Source: Ignavibacteriales bacterium
GTDB lineage: Bacteria; Bacteroidota; Ignavibacteria; Ignavibacteriales; Melioribacteraceae
Length of the DNA: 64,000 nt
NCBI GenBank assembly: GCA_026390795.1
Contig: JAPLFG010000004.1
Span: forward strand, 124,001-188,000
Direction of reading: 5' to 3'
Below, in pieces: positions 52,241 through 62,356 of this stretch. Positions within the stretch are counted from its first letter, which is position 1; the number at the start of each line of letters is the position of its first letter. The translations under genes and the position numbers were made by a program. A model generated the notes under the pieces. The model was not told the DNA's origin and searched no databases. It saw only the letters and a program-made list of their open reading frames with translations.

Positions 52241-53461
52241 ATGAAAACTGATAGCAAAAAAGCATCAGCCGGAAAGCGCGGGGATAAAATCCGCTCCGAT
52301 TGTTTTGTCGAAATCGAATTAACAAAAACCGGCGGAGTTAAATCCACACTTCTAAGTAAAGTTGATTCGATGTATGGTGAGAGAATAAACGATTTAATTA
52401 TCACCATGAGTGAATTTTTTGAAATTAAACATGCAAACATATTAATCGAAGATTTTGGTGCTCTCCCTTTTACTCTCGCTGCAAGATTCGAATCCGCTTA
52501 TAAAAAACTTAGACCTGACGATATTAAAGAGTTTCTTCCCGAGATAAACAAAAATAATTTATACTCTACAGCAAAGGACAAATTACGCCGCAGCCGTCTT
52601 TACCTGCCGGGCAATGAGCCGAAGTTTTATCCAAATGCAGGATTGCATAAGCCGGATGGAATTATTCTTGATCTCGAAGACAGCGTTTCACCAACCGAAA
52701 AAACTTCGGCAAGATATTTGGTTCGTAATGCATTGTGTGCTGTTGATTTCTACGGAGCCGAAAGAATGGTTCGAATCAACCAGCTTCCTATGGGTTTGGA
52801 TGATTTGAAATTTGTTATTCCTCATAATGTTCATGTTATTTTAATTCCGAAATGTGAATCCGCATTAACTATTAAAGATGTTGAAGACGAAATAAAAATG
52901 ATTTGCGCCGAAAGAAATGTTAAAAATGAAATCTACTTAATGCCTATAATTGAAAGCGCACTCGGTGTTGTGAAAGCTTATGAAATTGCTATGGCATCGG
53001 AAAAGATCTGTGCCCTTGCAATAGGGCTTGAAGACTACACCGCGGATCTTGGTATTGCTAGAACAAATGAAGGGAGAGAAAGTTTTTATGCTAGAAGCGC
53101 AGTAGTGAATGCGGCAAAAGCAGCCGGTGTTCAAGCCATTGATACGGTATTTTCCGATGTAGATGATATGGATGGTTTACGAAACAGCGTAATCGAGGCA
53201 AAGTCAATTGGATTTGAAGGTAAAGGATGCATCCACCCGCGGCAAATTAAAATTGTGCACGAAGCTTTTGCTCCGACAGAAAATGAAATTGAAAAAGCGA
53301 AGAAAATTGTTTTAGCATTCGATGAAGCTAAAAAGAATGGGATTGGAGTAGTCGCTCTCGGAAGTAAAATGATTGATGCACCTGTTGTAAAACGCGCTCA
53401 GCACACAATTGAACTTGCAAAATTGAATGGGTTAATAAATAAAAATTGGAAGAAAGAATAG
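52241..53461 (+). CDS. citDE: Citrate lyase gamma-beta fusion (CitD-CitE)
   Basis: 406 residues. Residues 1-95 match the acyl carrier subunit CitD (AGKRGDKIRSDCFVEIEL; Ser19 aligns with the serine that carries phosphoribosyl-dephospho-CoA) and end with DFGALPFTLAARFESAYKKL. Residues about 115-406 match the beta subunit CitE (RRSRLYLPGNEPKFYPNAG, IILDLEDSVSPTEK, GLEDYTADLGIAR, GKGCIHPRQI), the citryl-S-ACP lyase of the HpcH/HpaI fold. The usual arrangement is separate citD and citE genes; here they are joined with no stop or frameshift. CitC, CitX and CitG are not in the window. Confidence 0.9.
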   Translation: MKTDSKKASAGKRGDKIRSDCFVEIELTKTGGVKSTLLSKVDSMYGERINDLIITMSEFFEIKHANILIEDFGALPFTLAARFESAYKKLRPDDIKEFLPEINKNNLYSTAKDKLRRSRLYLPGNEPKFYPNAGLHKPDGIILDLEDSVSPTEKTSARYLVRNALCAVDFYGAERMVRINQLPMGLDDLKFVIPHNVHVILIPKCESALTIKDVEDEIKMICAERNVKNEIYLMPIIESALGVVKAYEIAMASEKICALAIGLEDYTADLGIARTNEGRESFYARSAVVNAAKAAGVQAIDTVFSDVDDMDGLRNSVIEAKSIGFEGKGCIHPRQIKIVHEAFAPTENEIEKAKKIVLAFDEAKKNGIGVVALGSKMIDAPVVKRAQHTIELAKLNGLINKNWKKE

Positions 53462-53551
53462 AACGCTGATTCTTAAGATCTTTTATGATTTGAATAGATC
53501 ATAAAAAATCATAATCATCATAACAGATCCGCGTTCCATTAAGAGGATGAT

Positions 53552-55108
53552 ATGAAGTTAATCAAAAATGCTGCAAACAGATTAGTACCAAATGTCATTA
53601 ACGGTGAAGAACAAATTCCATTTATGGGCATTGGAAAATACAAGCCGACCGGAAGAATTTTTAATCCTAAGATAAATTCATGTGCCGACTATCCGGCTGA
53701 TGGGAATAAAATAGTAAAGAATTTAAAAGAAGCTTTGAAAAAGTCCGGATTAAAAGATGGAATGACAATTTCCACACATCATCATCTTCGTAACGGCGAT
53801 ATACTTACCAATATTTTATTCGACACAATAAAAGAAATGGGAATCAAAAATATCCGCTGGTTTCCAACCGCCTCGTTTCCATGCCATACTCATCTCATAA
53901 AATATTTAGAAGACGGTACAATTCATCACATTGAAGGAAGTATGAACGGACCGCTTGGTAAATTTACAAGCGAAGGAAAAATGAAAGGGATTGGGGTTCT
54001 GCGTTCGCATGGAGGAAGGTATCAATCAATTCAAGACGGTGAAGTTCATATTGATATTGCTGTGGTTGCTTCTCCAACTGCAGATTTTTTTGGCAATGCA
54101 AATGGCGTAAACGGAAAATCTGCTTGTGGCGGACTCGGTTTTGCACTTGCTGATTCTGAATATGCCGATAATGTAATTGTTGTTACTGATAATCTTGTTC
54201 CGTTCCCTTGTGTGCCGTGGCAGATTCAAGGTAATAATGTTGATTTTGTCGTTGAGGTTGAGTCTCTCGGCGATCCTTCAAAAATTGTTAGCGGTACAAC
54301 AGAGATTACAAAAAGTCCCGATCGATTATTGATTGCTGAATATGTCGCTCAGTTTTTGGAAGATGCGGGAATAATGAAAGATGGTTTTTCATTTCAAGCC
54401 GGTGCGGGCGGAACGAATCTTGCATTCGCACTTTTCTTAAAAGAAAAAATGAAAGCCAAAGGAATCAAAGCAAGATTTATACGAGGCGGAAGTACAAAGT
54501 ATCTGGTTGAAATGCTGGAAGAAGGATTAACTGATTATATTCTTGACGGACAAACTTTTGATCTGGAAGGAGTCCGTTCAATGAGAGATAATCCAAAACA
54601 TGTAAACACTTCGCCATTTACAAGTTATAATTATCACGGTAAAGGAAATTTTGCTTCTATCGTTGATGCGGCTGTACTTGGCGCCACGGAAGTAGATGTA
54701 AATTTCAACGCAAATGTTGTCTCTCATTCGGATGGATATTTGTTACATGGGATCGGCGGCTGGCAGAATTGTCTTTTCTCTAAATGTACAATACTTGCAA
54801 TCCCATCATTCCGCGACCGCATTCCTGTGATTCTTGATAAGGTTACAACTTTATGCGGACCTGGAGAATTGATTGATGTGATAATAACAGAACGCGGAAT
54901 TGCAATTAATCCACGCAGGAAAGATTTATTGAACTCGGTGAAAAACTCATCACTTCCAATTCGCTCGCTCAAAGAGATTCAAAAAGAAGTTTATGAAATT
55001 TGCGGCGGTATACCTGAAGAACCAAAATTAAATAAAAATAAAATTGTTGCAGTTGTAAAGTGGGTTGATGGAACTGTTCTCGATTCAATCTATAAAATAG
55101 AAAGTTAG
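53552..55108 (+). CDS. citF: Citrate lyase alpha subunit (citrate CoA-transferase)
   Basis: 518 residues; transfers the acetylated carrier thioester to citrate. Marks: MTISTHHHLRNGDILTNILFD, RSHGGRYQSIQDGEVHIDIAVVASPTADFFGNANGVNGKSACGGLGFALADSEYAD, GFSFQAGAGGTNLA. Close to CitF of fermentative bacteria. It follows citDE by 90 bp with an inverted sequence in the gap (GATCATAAAAAATCATAATCATC); GGATGA may serve as ribosome-binding site. Its stop overlaps the convergent lipoprotein gene by 4 bp. Confidence 0.93.
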   Translation: MKLIKNAANRLVPNVINGEEQIPFMGIGKYKPTGRIFNPKINSCADYPADGNKIVKNLKEALKKSGLKDGMTISTHHHLRNGDILTNILFDTIKEMGIKNIRWFPTASFPCHTHLIKYLEDGTIHHIEGSMNGPLGKFTSEGKMKGIGVLRSHGGRYQSIQDGEVHIDIAVVASPTADFFGNANGVNGKSACGGLGFALADSEYADNVIVVTDNLVPFPCVPWQIQGNNVDFVVEVESLGDPSKIVSGTTEITKSPDRLLIAEYVAQFLEDAGIMKDGFSFQAGAGGTNLAFALFLKEKMKAKGIKARFIRGGSTKYLVEMLEEGLTDYILDGQTFDLEGVRSMRDNPKHVNTSPFTSYNYHGKGNFASIVDAAVLGATEVDVNFNANVVSHSDGYLLHGIGGWQNCLFSKCTILAIPSFRDRIPVILDKVTTLCGPGELIDVIITERGIAINPRRKDLLNSVKNSSLPIRSLKEIQKEVYEICGGIPEEPKLNKNKIVAVVKWVDGTVLDSIYKIES

Positions 55109-56553
55109 AAATTATTTTTTTTGAGCTTTACTAATCCTCCACCCATTGTTGCTACCCAAATATCTCCATTTTTATCTAAAGCCGTCGATGTACAATGTTT
55201 TACATAAAAACCAAAATCAAATGAATTGAACCATTTGATTTGTTTTGATTCATTGTATTTTATCAATCCTTCTTTTGCAGCAATCCAAATATTATTATCA
55301 CTATCAACATTAAATGAGACTATATCTAATGGGAATAGTAATGGCAAAATAACAAATCTCCAGTATGGACCATCAGATTTTATTAATCCATCTTTTGTGC
55401 CCTGTTTTGGATCACCTTTATGAAATGACCATAATTCTCCATTCTTGTCAAATGCGAGATCAATAACATAATTCGCTACTGTAGGATCTATTCCCATATC
55501 ATGAGTGGTGTATGTAGTCCAACTATTATTGTGAAAATTAACAACACCAAAATTATTTGTTCCGAACCAAATACCACCATTTTTATCTGATGCTATACAA
55601 TTAACCCAATTTTCAGGCATTCCGGAAGTTTTATTATAAATTTGGAAAGTTGAATTATTATACTTAACAAGTCCATATATAGTACCGATCCAAATATTTC
55701 CATATATGTCTTCTTCCAAAGCATTAACTGTATTAGATGGTAATTTATCATCTAAAGATTGCCAAAATATACCATCAAAAACCGATAGACCATTAGCTGT
55801 GGCAACCCACAAACGGTCTTTACTATCTATTAACAAATCAAGAATTACTTTACTTTTTATAATACCTGTGTTTTCAAAAGATGTCCAGTTCTTACCGTCA
55901 AACTTCATCAGACCGTGATCGATGGAACCGATCCATTTGTTATTAAATTTATCAATAACTACTTTACTTAAAACATTGCTGAAAATTTTTGTGTTTAGGG
56001 TTCTATAATCAACCCCTCGTGTGGTATCATTTAAATCTCGACTTACTTTAATGAACTGCCCACCACCAATTTTCATATTTACACTGTCATCTCTGCAACC
56101 GCTTCTTGTGAATTTAACTTCTAAATAACCAGGGTAAACTTTATTAATAATAGCGGGGGTAATTTTGCCTGTCGGCTGATCATTTAAATAAATACTTGCA
56201 CCGGCCGGATTTGAAGTACAATTAAGGTTTGCATAGAAGCGAGGATTTTTCATCATATCAATTGAGACAGATTGGGCTTCATTTTTTTTCACAACAATAA
56301 CCATACTAGAATCTGAGAAATATTCATGTTTCAATGAGAGTTTATGATTACCAATGGTTAACCATAAAACAGTATCGGGTGAAACTATACCCCAATTTTT
56401 ATCATCAACATAAACTTGATATCCTTGCGGATTTGTATTTATATAAAATTTCCCAAACTCAGTGATTGAAGTCTCAACAATTCCTGTGAAGACTTCCTTA
56501 TCACAAGAAATGAGCAGAATAGTAACTAACGATATTAAAATTATTTTCTTCAT
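55105..56553 (-). CDS. Lipoprotein with two PEGA domains and a Reg_prop beta-propeller
   Basis: 482 residues. Lipobox LLISC, two PEGA-like domains (about 33-100, FYINTNPQGYQVYVDDKNWG; about 108-175, ANLNCTSNPAGASIYLNDQPTG), then about seven repeats of the two-component-regulator propeller type (W-I-G/A-T..GL.K/F..; for example IWIGTIYGLVKYNN). It is probably a periplasmic or surface binding protein. Last gene of the TonB operon: starts 5 bp after the DUF4249 stop. Confidence 0.85.
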   Translation of the reverse strand: MKKIILISLVTILLISCDKEVFTGIVETSITEFGKFYINTNPQGYQVYVDDKNWGIVSPDTVLWLTIGNHKLSLKHEYFSDSSMVIVVKKNEAQSVSIDMMKNPRFYANLNCTSNPAGASIYLNDQPTGKITPAIINKVYPGYLEVKFTRSGCRDDSVNMKIGGGQFIKVSRDLNDTTRGVDYRTLNTKIFSNVLSKVVIDKFNNKWIGSIDHGLMKFDGKNWTSFENTGIIKSKVILDLLIDSKDRLWVATANGLSVFDGIFWQSLDDKLPSNTVNALEEDIYGNIWIGTIYGLVKYNNSTFQIYNKTSGMPENWVNCIASDKNGGIWFGTNNFGVVNFHNNSWTTYTTHDMGIDPTVANYVIDLAFDKNGELWSFHKGDPKQGTKDGLIKSDGPYWRFVILPLLFPLDIVSFNVDSDNNIWIAAKEGLIKYNESKQIKWFNSFDFGFYVKHCTSTALDKNGDIWVATMGGGLVKLKKNNF

Positions 56554-56558
56554 TTTTT

Positions 56559-57524
56559 TTACAAAGGCGGTTCAACATCGGCTGTACCGGGTGTATAACC
56601 GAATGATTTTATATATGCATGTGTGAAATCGAATGGCAAATAATTCCGTAAATAAATACCAAAAATTCCTACTCCGTTATTGATGTTAGTATTGTCAACT
56701 TCACTTAGGTTCACTGTATATGCATCATTTGCGTGCGCTATAGAATTAAAATAAGTACTTAAACTTTTACCGAATGAAGCTACTTCCAGTATAGGACCAA
56801 GGATGACATAATTAACTTTGTTTGGATCGCCGTCTGAAATTAATTCCATTGTTTTGCTAATTGTTTCAACATCTAACTTCAATTCGTTGGAATTATTCGG
56901 TCTCGGTGCAATGGGATAATCTCTTCCATTTTTATTAACATACTGCACCGGTACATAAGCGATATGGATTGTTTTTTTCGGATCGTCAGCTTTATAATAA
57001 TAGATTGACATCTGGGTTAAATAAGCGTTATCTACTGTTCCGAGCGCCCAAGCAAAATCTATGTGTGTTTTTGTTTTCGGAGGAACAACCTTATCAACAG
57101 AAATAAACCTAATTGAATTTGGTATGGTAGTATTTGCGGTGAGTCTTACACCATTTGGAAGAATGGCTTCAATCTCTAGTAAATTACTTACCAACTTAAA
57201 TTTATTAGTATAATATAAATGATAAGGAGTTATGTACTTGGAATCGTTACTTCGTGTAATAGTTGTATCTCTAAATGTTACAAGTGAATCTCCGTTCCAT
57301 AATCGTATTAAAGCACCGCTAACATTCGGGTCAACTTCGTTTGAATAAGGATCATAATTATTATTTGTGTAAGTCCGGGTAACAGATGCAACCTGAAAAG
57401 TTGTATCCCCCTGTATAATGCAATTAAGAACATATTTATCTTTCAGTTCACCAAACGGTTCAAAATTTTCATTGCAAGAAACAATACTTATAATAATTAG
57501 AACTGATAAAATTATTCTCTTCAT
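56559..57524 (-). CDS. DUF4249-family lipoprotein
   Basis: 321 residues. Lipobox VSC at about residue 17 and the DUF4249 pattern KYVLNCIIQGDTTFQVASVTRTY..., ATTIPNSIRFISVD. In Bacteroidota this family follows TonB-dependent receptors and is thought to work with them at the surface. It overlaps the TonB receptor gene by 4 bp. Confidence 0.85.
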   Translation of the reverse strand: MKRIILSVLIIISIVSCNENFEPFGELKDKYVLNCIIQGDTTFQVASVTRTYTNNNYDPYSNEVDPNVSGALIRLWNGDSLVTFRDTTITRSNDSKYITPYHLYYTNKFKLVSNLLEIEAILPNGVRLTANTTIPNSIRFISVDKVVPPKTKTHIDFAWALGTVDNAYLTQMSIYYYKADDPKKTIHIAYVPVQYVNKNGRDYPIAPRPNNSNELKLDVETISKTMELISDGDPNKVNYVILGPILEVASFGKSLSTYFNSIAHANDAYTVNLSEVDNTNINNGVGIFGIYLRNYLPFDFTHAYIKSFGYTPGTADVEPPL

Positions 57525-59773
57525 AACTCAACCCTAATTGTTGCGGAAGGCAAGAATGGCAACATGTTTACACGCTCACCCGTATCTCTTTTGAAATAAA
57601 AAATATTCTGCCGGTTATAAACATTTAGTACGCTGAAACTGATATCGAATTTGAATGGATTCAGTATGAATTTTTTGGAAAGTGTAAAATCCAATCGATG
57701 ATAGGTTGGAAGTCTTTCTAAATTCTGCACACCGAGTATTCCATACGGTTTTCTTGGATCTTCGTTTATCCATCCACCAAAAAAATTATCGAAATAATAT
57801 TTATCATAGAAGCCGACAATTTGGGTAAACGGCAAGCCTGAATTAAAAGTCCAGACTAACCCAGTATTCCAACCGCTTCCTATATTATAATCTATTGAGA
57901 TATTGAAATTATTTCTAATATCATATTTCGGATAATATCTTAACCCGCTCAAAATCTTATAGGCATATGCAAGTGTGAATGAAGTAGAAAGTGTAATAGG
58001 TTCAAACTCTACTTTAATCGAAGATTCCATTCCATATGCTTCTGCTTGAGCAACAATAAAATCTTTATCTGTTATGCTTATCTTTTGTTGATTAACGAGC
58101 GGGAGGTTATCTGTTTTTTTATAGTAAAATTCTAGGCCAAGATTAACATAAGTGATTGGGACATAATCAAAACCAAAAATGTAATGGGTTGCAGTAGTTG
58201 GTGGAAGATAATCAGGTATAACAATCCATGGCTCAAAAATATTTATTACTTCGTTCTCATCACCCATTGTCGTCAATTCCTGTTGGAATAAACCGTATGA
58301 ACCTTTGATAGTAAAATTTTCGAACGGAAATAAATTAAAACTGAACCGCGGTTCCAAAACTTTCTTTAAATTGCTTCTGGATAGTGTAGTAAGATTTACT
58401 CTTGTTCCCACATCAATTTTTAGAAAATCAAACTGCACTAATTTATACTTCCCATAAAAGACAATATTTGCACCGGTTGTGTTTAAATTAACTGGCGTAC
58501 CCAATGCATTACTAAAAAGAAGGTTAGTTGCTAGCTGTTTTATGTGAAAACCTACGTTTATCTCATCACGGTTATCGAACATATAAGTAAAATCCATTTG
58601 CAAACCGATATCCGAGACCTTGTTTTCGAGCTGAGTTTTGTCGCTGAATTTTGGAATTGTCTGCCCGTTGAAATTACTTACAGAAAGAGAAAGTTCGAAG
58701 AAGAGCGGTGCATCTGAAGCTTGGAACCATTTAAAACCGAAAGCTTTTGTAACCCATTTATAATCCTCGATCTGCGGATCTACGTTGTTAATATTGTCCG
58801 AACTTGCAAATCCTAATACGGAAAATTTTGAACCCGGAAGAAAATCCGGTTCATTATAATTTGCTTTAAATGAAAAGTCGTAAAAATCAATGGGTACTGT
58901 TTTATCATTCAGAAATTTTTTTGTAATCTGATTTGAAAAACTTTTTCTTCCTGCAAGGATGAACGATCCTTTACCAATAGGTCCTTCTAAAAGGAATTTT
59001 CCGCTTAAAAGACTTGCAGACGCCGTTGATGAAAAATTATTTTTATTGCCGTCTTTTGTTATAATGTTCATTACGGATGATAATCTTCCTCCAAACTGGG
59101 CTCCGAATCCGCCTTTGAAAAATTCGATACTGTTAACTATATCCGGATCAACGACGCTGAATAATCCCAGTGCATGGAACGGACTATATATTGTAATTCC
59201 ATCAATCAGAACCAAATTTTGATTGCTGGTACCTCCACGGACATAATACCGCGCAGAAACATCACTTGTAGCAGTAACCCCGGGCAAATATTTTATAGTT
59301 CTAAAAACATCGCTTTCAATTCCCTTTGGGGCTGTCTCTAATTGCTTTGCACTGATTCTATCAACGCTAATTTTCGAATCACTCGTTCCCGTAATACGCG
59401 TACCAGTACTTTCAATCGTTTTCATCTGAATATCGGACGAACTAAGTTTGATATTGTAATGGCTCATCTTCCCTTTTGAAACACTCACGGTAAGAGTCTT
59501 TGATTTATATCCAACATAGGACACAATAAGAGTAAAATTTTTGTTAGCAGGAACAGATGTGATTAAAAAATATCCGCGCATATCTGTATTTGCGCCAATC
59601 TGCAGTTCCTTAATGTATGCACTTGAAAATGCAAGCGCTTCTGAAGTAGTTGAATCAACAACAAGACCACGGAGCGTTCCGGTATCTTGTGCAAATAAAT
59701 CTTTATTCAACCCAATAAAAATGAAAAAGAGTACAACTGTAATTAAGTATGAATTAAAACCCTTTCTCATCAA
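57521..59773 (-). CDS. TonB-dependent receptor with carboxypeptidase-regulatory N-terminus
   Basis: 750 residues. Signal peptide, a CarboxypepD_reg-like domain (about 30-115, GTLRGLVVDSTTSEALAFSSAYIKELQIGANTD), plug domain (TAPKGIESDVFRTIKYLPGVTATSDVSARYYVRGGTSNQNLVLIDGITIYSP) and a 22-strand barrel region with the typical C-terminal barrel end. No SusD neighbour, so it is unlikely to be a glycan importer; the DUF4249 and PEGA/propeller partners are encoded downstream. Substrate unknown. Confidence 0.92.
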   Translation of the reverse strand: MMRKGFNSYLITVVLFFIFIGLNKDLFAQDTGTLRGLVVDSTTSEALAFSSAYIKELQIGANTDMRGYFLITSVPANKNFTLIVSYVGYKSKTLTVSVSKGKMSHYNIKLSSSDIQMKTIESTGTRITGTSDSKISVDRISAKQLETAPKGIESDVFRTIKYLPGVTATSDVSARYYVRGGTSNQNLVLIDGITIYSPFHALGLFSVVDPDIVNSIEFFKGGFGAQFGGRLSSVMNIITKDGNKNNFSSTASASLLSGKFLLEGPIGKGSFILAGRKSFSNQITKKFLNDKTVPIDFYDFSFKANYNEPDFLPGSKFSVLGFASSDNINNVDPQIEDYKWVTKAFGFKWFQASDAPLFFELSLSVSNFNGQTIPKFSDKTQLENKVSDIGLQMDFTYMFDNRDEINVGFHIKQLATNLLFSNALGTPVNLNTTGANIVFYGKYKLVQFDFLKIDVGTRVNLTTLSRSNLKKVLEPRFSFNLFPFENFTIKGSYGLFQQELTTMGDENEVINIFEPWIVIPDYLPPTTATHYIFGFDYVPITYVNLGLEFYYKKTDNLPLVNQQKISITDKDFIVAQAEAYGMESSIKVEFEPITLSTSFTLAYAYKILSGLRYYPKYDIRNNFNISIDYNIGSGWNTGLVWTFNSGLPFTQIVGFYDKYYFDNFFGGWINEDPRKPYGILGVQNLERLPTYHRLDFTLSKKFILNPFKFDISFSVLNVYNRQNIFYFKRDTGERVNMLPFLPSATIRVEL

Positions 59774-59883
59774 TGTTTGCTAGCCGTAATAAGAGAAAAT
59801 ATTTTGATTTAATTAAAAAATTCGGACGTCAAGATAAGACTATATTAGTGAAAATCCAGACCAAAATTTTTCTTTAAAGAATA

Positions 59884-61773
59884 TTATTCTTCTAAAGTTG
59901 AAATATTGCCCGGATCTTGCCCTAATGCTTTTGCCTTCAGCAGCCGACGCATAATTTTTCCGCTTCGCGTTTTAGGAAGCGAATCAACAAACTCAATGTG
60001 TTCAGGTTTTGCAATCGGTCCAACTTCATGACTAACATGCTGGCGTAATTCTTCAATCAATTGAGGACTTCTCGCTACACCAGTTTTCAAAATAACATAA
60101 GTATAAATTGCATTTCCCTTTACTTCATGGGGCAATCCGATTGCGGCGGCTTCCGCTACCGAATGATGACTTACAAGAGCACTCTCAATCTCGGCTGTTC
60201 CTAATCTATAGCCGGATACCTTTATTACATCATCAACTCTTCCAATTATCCAAAAATATCCGTCTTCATCTCTGCGAGCGGAGTCTCCTGTCATATATAC
60301 ACCGGGATATTTACTCCAGTATTGTTTATATCTATCAGAATCGTTCCATACATTTCTAACCATTGCCGGCCATGGTGTTTTAATAATTAGAAAACCTTCT
60401 TCATTTGGTTTTACCGATTTTCCTTCTTCATCCACAATATCCATTTCGATTCCAGGGAATGGTCTAGTGCCTGAACCGGGTTTGAGCGGAACTGACGGCA
60501 TGGGAGTTATCATAAACATACCGGTTTCCGTTTGCCACCATGTATCCATGATTGGGCATTTACTTTTTCCGACAACACGGTTATACCATTTCCAAGCTTC
60601 GGGATTAATTGGTTCTCCAACCGAACCAAGAATCCGTAATGATGATAAATTATGCCGGTTAACCCACGACTCACCGAACCGCATCAAACCGCGAATTGCC
60701 GTGGGTGCCGTGTATAGAATATTGATTCCGTATTTTTCAATCATAGCCCACCAGCGGTTTGGATACGGATAATTTGGTGCGCCTTCATAAAGAAAAGATG
60801 TTGTTCCATTTAGAAGCGGTCCGTAAACAATGTAACTGTGCCCGGTAATCCAGCCAGGGTCCGCGGCGCACCAATAGCGGTCTTCTTCATGAATATCAAA
60901 TACATATTTAAGAGTTGTATAAGTACCGACCATATATCCGCCGTGAGTATGAAGAATTGCTTTCGGTTTTCCCGTTGTACCTGATGTATAGAGAATGAAG
61001 AGTGGATCTTCTGCATCAACAATTTCAAGTGCACAATTTTGAGTCGCAATTGGAAGGTTCATCAATTCGTGATACCACATATCACGCCCCTGTTCCATAT
61101 TAATTTCTTGCCCGGTTCGTTTAATAACTAAAACATGTTCAACTGTTCCGCACCTTTGAAGTGCCTCATCAGCAATCTTTTTTAGCTCTACAATTTTCCC
61201 GCGTTGGTAAGCTCCGTCCGCAACAATAAGAACTTTGGAATTGCTGTCTTCAATTCTTTCCGCAAGGGACTCAACTGAGAATCCACCGTAAACGACAGAA
61301 TGCACCGCACCGATCCTTGCGCAAGCAAGCATTGCAATTACAATTTCGGGAGTACGTCCCATATAAATTGTTACGCGGTCACCTTTTTGAACACCCAAAC
61401 TTTTTAAAATATTTGAAAATTTGCATGTCTCACGGTGTAAAGCGAAGTATGAATAAGTTTTACTTTCTCCATTCTCTCCTTCCCATATTAATGCAAGTTT
61501 ATTACGCCGGAAAGTTTTTACGTGCGCATCAAGACAGTTGTAAACAATATTTGTTTTTGCGCCGGTAAACCATTTATAAAATGGTTTATCAGAATCGTCA
61601 ATAACTTTGTCCCACTTATGAAACCAATGCAGCTCTTCAGCCATTTTTTCCCAGAAGCCTGGATAATCATTTTTAGCTTGTTTATCGAGAGCATCCCAGT
61701 CTTTTATATGTGCTTTATTTATAGTTTCTTCTGAAGGATAAAATACTTCGCCGGAAAGTTTCTTCGCTGACAT
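59884..61773 (-). CDS. acsA: Acetyl-CoA synthetase
   Basis: 629 residues; AMP-forming activation of acetate to acetyl-CoA. Marks: YTSGTTGKPKAILHTHGGYM, TWWQTETGMFMITPMP, YRLGTAEIESALVSH and the regulatory lysine motif PKTRSGKIMRRLL at the C-terminus, the target of protein acetylation. Length and motif fit AcsA. Likely monocistronic. It could scavenge the acetate made by citrate lyase. Confidence 0.95.
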   Translation of the reverse strand: MSAKKLSGEVFYPSEETINKAHIKDWDALDKQAKNDYPGFWEKMAEELHWFHKWDKVIDDSDKPFYKWFTGAKTNIVYNCLDAHVKTFRRNKLALIWEGENGESKTYSYFALHRETCKFSNILKSLGVQKGDRVTIYMGRTPEIVIAMLACARIGAVHSVVYGGFSVESLAERIEDSNSKVLIVADGAYQRGKIVELKKIADEALQRCGTVEHVLVIKRTGQEINMEQGRDMWYHELMNLPIATQNCALEIVDAEDPLFILYTSGTTGKPKAILHTHGGYMVGTYTTLKYVFDIHEEDRYWCAADPGWITGHSYIVYGPLLNGTTSFLYEGAPNYPYPNRWWAMIEKYGINILYTAPTAIRGLMRFGESWVNRHNLSSLRILGSVGEPINPEAWKWYNRVVGKSKCPIMDTWWQTETGMFMITPMPSVPLKPGSGTRPFPGIEMDIVDEEGKSVKPNEEGFLIIKTPWPAMVRNVWNDSDRYKQYWSKYPGVYMTGDSARRDEDGYFWIIGRVDDVIKVSGYRLGTAEIESALVSHHSVAEAAAIGLPHEVKGNAIYTYVILKTGVARSPQLIEELRQHVSHEVGPIAKPEHIEFVDSLPKTRSGKIMRRLLKAKALGQDPGNISTLEE

Positions 61774-61933
61774 TTGTCCTCCTCATTTTTATTTGGAATC
61801 TTTTGGCAGTTTATGTTGTTTAACTTGCAATGAAATTAAGTTTAGGAATTGATAAAATCAATAATTCATTTTAATCCATTTTGAGTTAAGCGGACATTAG
61901 TTAAATTCCATACAGAAATAACATAAAGAAAGA

Positions 61934-62272
61934 ATGATTTTAACCCGGACAAAATATTTTAAGTTGCTGTCATGGTTTATACTGATTCTCAATATCAGTT
62001 TTTTACTGGTAGCTTCATTCCATTCTCATAAAATCGAGTATTCTTCTAAGTCTCAAGTTACAAGCATCAACCCCAATAGTAATCTTGTTGAGCCGGTTCT
62101 TTGTCTCTTTAATCAAATCAACAAACCGACATATTTTTATTTTAATTCCGATTTCTCTTCTTTTAATTCTTATACAGTAAAAGTAATTGCTACAATTCCT
62201 GCTATCCAACCTTTTCATTCTCAAATTTTATATTCTCTCTCAAACCTCAGAGCGCCTCCTACAACTATATAG
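61934..62272 (+). CDS. Small membrane protein, function unknown
   Basis: 112 residues. One N-terminal helix (YFKLLSWFILILNISFLLVASF) followed by HSHKIEYSSK, and no enzymatic motif; it resembles small HSH-containing proteins encoded beside metal-transport systems, but I cannot assign a family. It lies 84 bp upstream of the porin and ZnuA-like genes on the same strand and may be coexpressed. Confidence 0.5.
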   Translation: MILTRTKYFKLLSWFILILNISFLLVASFHSHKIEYSSKSQVTSINPNSNLVEPVLCLFNQINKPTYFYFNSDFSSFNSYTVKVIATIPAIQPFHSQILYSLSNLRAPPTTI

Positions 62273-62356
62273 ATTTAGTTAGAAGTATATTGAGCGCAAA
62301 CTGATCAGCGTATCATTTTGATTTATATAATTATATAGTTACTAGAGGAAGAGAAG

